DNA of 9,241 bases from an uncultured Bdellovibrio sp. GTDB lineage: Bacteria > Bdellovibrionota > Bdellovibrionia > Bdellovibrionales > Bdellovibrionaceae. The position numbers and the translations under genes are program-made. Location of the stretch: the NCBI GenBank assembly GCA_946482355.1, contig CAMLRE010000054.1:1-9241 (forward strand), in the 5' to 3' direction. The number at the start of each line of letters is the position of its first letter. Position 1 is the stretch's first letter. The notes under the pieces were generated by a model. It searched no databases. It was not told the DNA's origin and saw only the letters and a program-made list of their open reading frames with translations. This document shows positions 6,601 through 9,241 of the stretch, piece after piece.

Positions 6601-8209
6601 CTTGTTTCTTTCTGATGAAAGCCGGAACTTCTAAGATATCGCGAGCCATTTTGCGCGCGTCTTCTAAACTTCTGCTTTCGTTTTGACGTTCTTCAGTCAT
6701 CATAGTTAATTGCTCAGGAGCCACGTTTTTCTCTTCAGCAACGGCTGGTTGTGTTTCGCGAAAAGCGCGAGCTTTTGCTAACAACATATCACGAGCTGAA
6801 GCCGCGTTAGTTGCAACCGGAGAAACCGCTGCCGATAAATCTTGAGCGAATGTTTCGTTAGTTGCAGCGTGAGCATTCATTTCAGGAGCTGGAGCTACTG
6901 GTGCAGCTACCGGCGCTTCAGGTTGAGTGAAAGCTTGAACAGACTCTTGCACTTGAGCCATCGGTGGTAAAACCGGAGCTTGCTGCGGAGCTGGAGTTTG
7001 CGGCGGCATCATCATAGATGGTTGTGGCTGAGCAAATTGCTGAGCTTGCATCATTTGGGCGTACATTGCAGCTTGCTGTTGAGCCTGTTGCATCTGCTGA
7101 GCCACATGATTTGGAGCTTGTTGCGGCATTGCGTGCGGCTGTGCAAATTGAGCTGGTTGCATTGGTTGTTGTGGAAGATCAAACATAATTGAAGGGCCTG
7201 CATTTAAGAAAGACTGCATGCTGTTCATTTGTGGAATAGCATCCATTTTTTCTTCACGGGCAAAACCAGTTGCGATAACAGTTACGCGAACTTCGTCAGT
7301 TAAGTTAGGATCAATAACCGCACCGAAGATCACTTCTGCATCTTCAGAAGCTGCTTCAGTGATTAACATAGAAGCTTCATTCACTTCGTATAATGATAGA
7401 TCAGATCCACCAGTTACGTTGATGATGATGCCAGTTGCGCCGTCGATTCTTACGTTCTCTAATAAAGGAGAAGAAATCGCTTGAGTTGCTGCTTCTACTG
7501 CACGGTTATCACCTTTAGCTGCGCCAGTACCCATTAATGCTAAACCTTTGTTAGACATAACAGTTCTGATATCAGCAAAGTCTAAGTTGATAAGACCGCG
7601 GATGTTGATTAGATCAGAGATACCTTTAACCGCTTGAAGTAAAACTTCATCAGCTTTTTTGAAAGTATCTACTAGAGGAGTTTTATCTCCAGCGATTGAT
7701 AATAATTTTTGGTTCGGGATAACGATTAACGCATCAACGTTTTCTTTTAATTCAGAAAGACCGCCTTCAGCGTGTTTAGAACGTTTTTTACCTTCGAACA
7801 TAAATGGCTTAGTAACAACACCAATCGTTAAAGCACCTAATTCACGAGCGACTTTCGCAACAACAGGAGCCCCTCCAGTTCCTGTTCCCCCGCCCATACC
7901 GGCAGTAACGAAAACCATGTCTGAACCTTTTAATTGTTCAACGATTTGGTTGTAAGATTCAATAGCTGATCTGCGACCTACATCAGGATTCGCACCGGCA
8001 CCAAGACCTTTTGTAAGATCTGCACCTAATTGGATTTTGTAGCTAGCTTTAGATGAATTTAAAGCTTGGATATCAGTGTTAGCTACGCAGAATTCTACAC
8101 CAGTCATTCCGCCTTCGATCATTGTTGCAATTGCATTTGATCCGCCACCGCCGACGCCGACTACTTTAATATTGGCGCCGATATTTACGTTCTCTTCTAA
8201 TTCAAACAT
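6581..8209 (-). CDS. ftsZ: Cell division protein FtsZ (tubulin-like GTPase)
   Basis: FtsZ polymerises with GTP into the cytokinetic ring under the membrane. The core, about residues 10-320, is complete: GVGGGGSNA at 18-26, the GGGTGTG signature at 106-112, and the T7 synergy loop [11 protein letters not shown] at 208-218 with both acidic residues (D210, D213) that drive GTP hydrolysis. The C-terminal peptide [12 protein letters not shown] (524-535), which binds FtsA and other partners, is intact and followed by seven more residues. Between them is a linker of about 200 residues; about 344-430 is almost only Gln, Pro, Met and Ala, and the rest is Ala/Pro/Glu-rich. This makes the protein 542 residues against 383 in E. 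coli. The start is set by GGGAGGG (8215-8221) ahead of the ATG. It follows ftsA by 38 bases and is followed closely by lpxH. Confidence 0.98.
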   Translation of the reverse strand: MFELEENVNIGANIKVVGVGGGGSNAIATMIEGGMTGVEFCVANTDIQALNSSKASYKIQLGADLTKGLGAGANPDVGRRSAIESYNQIVEQLKGSDMVFVTAGMGGGTGTGGAPVVAKVARELGALTIGVVTKPFMFEGKKRSKHAEGGLSELKENVDALIVIPNQKLLSIAGDKTPLVDTFKKADEVLLQAVKGISDLINIRGLINLDFADIRTVMSNKGLALMGTGAAKGDNRAVEAATQAISSPLLENVRIDGATGIIINVTGGSDLSLYEVNEASMLITEAASEDAEVIFGAVIDPNLTDEVRVTVIATGFAREEKMDAIPQMNSMQSFLNAGPSIMFDLPQQPMQPAQFAQPHAMPQQAPNHVAQQMQQAQQQAAMYAQMMQAQQFAQPQPSMMMPPQTPAPQQAPVLPPMAQVQESVQAFTQPEAPVAAPVAPAPEMNAHAATNETFAQDLSAAVSPVATNAASARDMLLAKARAFRETQPAVAEEKNVAPEQLTMMTEERQNESRSLEDARKMARDILEVPAFIRKKQGFDLNT

Positions 8210-8247
8210 GGGTTCCCTCCCGAGTGATAAAAATTCCCTTTAAAAAA

Positions 8248-9241
8248 TTAAAATAAATCTGTGAAAAACTTTTTCATCTTAGATGCCACATCTCCGATAG
8301 AGTCTGACATCGCCTCACCTAATAAAGATGTTGTTGAAAGATCTTGCGGCATTTGCGCGTAATAATCTTTCTTAGTTTCTAAGGCATGAAACAGTAAGCC
8401 GATAGCTGTTGCAAACTCGCCACCTTTTACTACATCTTTTAAACCACCCACTAAAGCCGGATAACCGCGGCGTAATGGAAGATCGAAAATAAATTCGCCC
8501 ATTTCAATCAAACCGTCTAATTGACTTGATCCACCTGTGATCACTAGGCCTGATCCAAGTAATGGTTGTAATCCGCTCATTTTAATATCGTGAGCGATCA
8601 TATTTAAAACTTCTTCAGCACGAGCTTCTAGAATGTGAGCTAACTCTTTACGAGGAACTGTGCGTGATTTTCTTCCGCCAACGCCATCTACTTCGATTGA
8701 TTCATGTTCATCAACTAAAGTAGCTAGTGCGCAGCCGTGTTTTTTCTTTAAAATTTCAGCTGAAACTTGCGGAGTGCGAAGACCTACAGCCACATCGTGA
8801 GTAAAATGCATACCACCAACTGGTACCATTGAAGTGTGAGCTACAGATCCGTTAATTAAGTAAACCATTTTCGAAGCGCCGCCGCCGATATCAGCTACAC
8901 AAACGCCAAGATTTTTTTCATCAGAGCTGATTACAGATTTTGTAATTGCTACTTGATCCATCACTAATCCCGCAACGCGAAGACCAGCTTTTTCAATACA
9001 TTTTGTAAGATTTGAAATGGCAGACTGAGAAGCCGTTACAATGTGAACATTGGCTTCTAAACGCACACCCATCATGCCGATTGGGTCAGTGATGCCGTCT
9101 TGTTGGTCGATTTTAAATTCACGAGGTAAAACGTGTAAAACCATGCGATCAGCCGGAATCATGATGGCTTTTGCCGCTTCAATGACTCGGTCGATATCTT
9201 GCTGGTTAACTTCTTTATTTTTAACGGCAACCATGCCTTTT
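8248..9241 (-). CDS. ftsA: Cell division protein FtsA (actin-like membrane anchor; N-terminus outside the window)
   Basis: FtsA tethers FtsZ filaments to the membrane and recruits later division proteins. About 330 residues are present. The frame stays open to the window edge, and the Met at 9234 aligns with an internal IGMVPI-like segment of E. coli FtsA, so roughly 90 N-terminal residues are missing. Numbered from that Met, visible landmarks are HVLPREFKID (34-43), the phosphate-binding DIGGGASK (115-122), KKHGCAL (164-170) in the region conserved between FtsA proteins, and VITGGSSQLDG (231-241), which contacts adenosine. The end, SKMKKFFTDLF (318-328), is the amphipathic membrane-targeting helix. 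The DIGGG motif is followed by A-S-K where E. coli has T-M-D, a change near the nucleotide. No separate ftsZ promoter was recognised in the 38-base gap, so the two are probably co-transcribed. Confidence 0.96.
   Translation of the reverse strand, partial: KGMVAVKNKEVNQQDIDRVIEAAKAIMIPADRMVLHVLPREFKIDQQDGITDPIGMMGVRLEANVHIVTASQSAISNLTKCIEKAGLRVAGLVMDQVAITKSVISSDEKNLGVCVADIGGGASKMVYLINGSVAHTSMVPVGGMHFTHDVAVGLRTPQVSAEILKKKHGCALATLVDEHESIEVDGVGGRKSRTVPRKELAHILEARAEEVLNMIAHDIKMSGLQPLLGSGLVITGGSSQLDGLIEMGEFIFDLPLRRGYPALVGGLKDVVKGGEFATAIGLLFHALETKKDYYAQMPQDLSTTSLLGEAMSDSIGDVASKMKKFFTDLF

Noticed and set aside
6980..7192. Leu/His/Ser-rich plus-strand frame
   Set aside because: This is the complement of the Gln/Met/Pro-rich FtsZ linker; its odd composition follows from that.
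9232..9234. ATG at 9234 as the ftsA start
   Set aside because: Upstream in-frame codons (Lys-Gly) are open to the edge, no ribosome binding site is visible, and family alignment places this Met about 90 residues into FtsA.

Overview
This window looks like a chromosomal housekeeping region of a Gram-negative, lipid A-making bacterium. It appears moderately AT-rich by eye. The gene content, the FtsZ with a very long Gln/Pro/Met-rich linker, and a Tyr/Asn/Gly-rich secreted-type protein fit a Bdellovibrio-like member of the Bdellovibrionota best. That placement is inference; no rRNA or other taxonomic marker is present. I see no mobile element, CRISPR array, tRNA or rRNA, and no gene-free stretch longer than about 100 bases.

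Left half (+ strand). The window opens inside a gene that enters from the left and ends at 543. It encodes the C-terminal 180 residues of a Tyr/Asn/Gly-rich protein with ten cysteines, probably exported. A short AT-rich gap with possible promoter elements follows, then three tightly packed genes: a Dcp-type M3 metallopeptidase (636-2657), NAD kinase (2663-3559, 5-base gap) and RecN (3543-5237, 17-base overlap). These are probably one transcript. It ends at a strong Rho-independent terminator (5270-5324) that lies inside the 3' end of the convergent next gene. A perfect 8-bp inverted repeat brackets the ribosome binding site of the first gene.

Right half (- strand, read from the right edge). 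FtsA (N-terminus beyond the window) is followed after 38 bases by FtsZ. LpxH-family lipid A diphosphatase follows after 20 bases, and a CheX-like domain protein after about 70 bases. FtsA is the membrane anchor and FtsZ the tubulin-like ring protein. Placing an early lipid A enzyme directly behind ftsZ parallels the ftsZ-lpxC order of enterobacteria, but with another enzyme of the same pathway. A perfect 12-bp hairpin overlaps the ftsZ stop codon and precedes an lpxH start that lacks a visible Shine-Dalgarno sequence.

Most genes are conserved and ordinary. The points worth a second look are the two RNA hairpins at start or stop sites, the CheX-like protein whose catalytic Glu and Asn appear to be replaced, a 10-residue tandem duplication in RecN, the prion-like FtsZ linker, and the low-complexity Cys-rich protein at the left edge. 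I did not find a convincing wholly new system.
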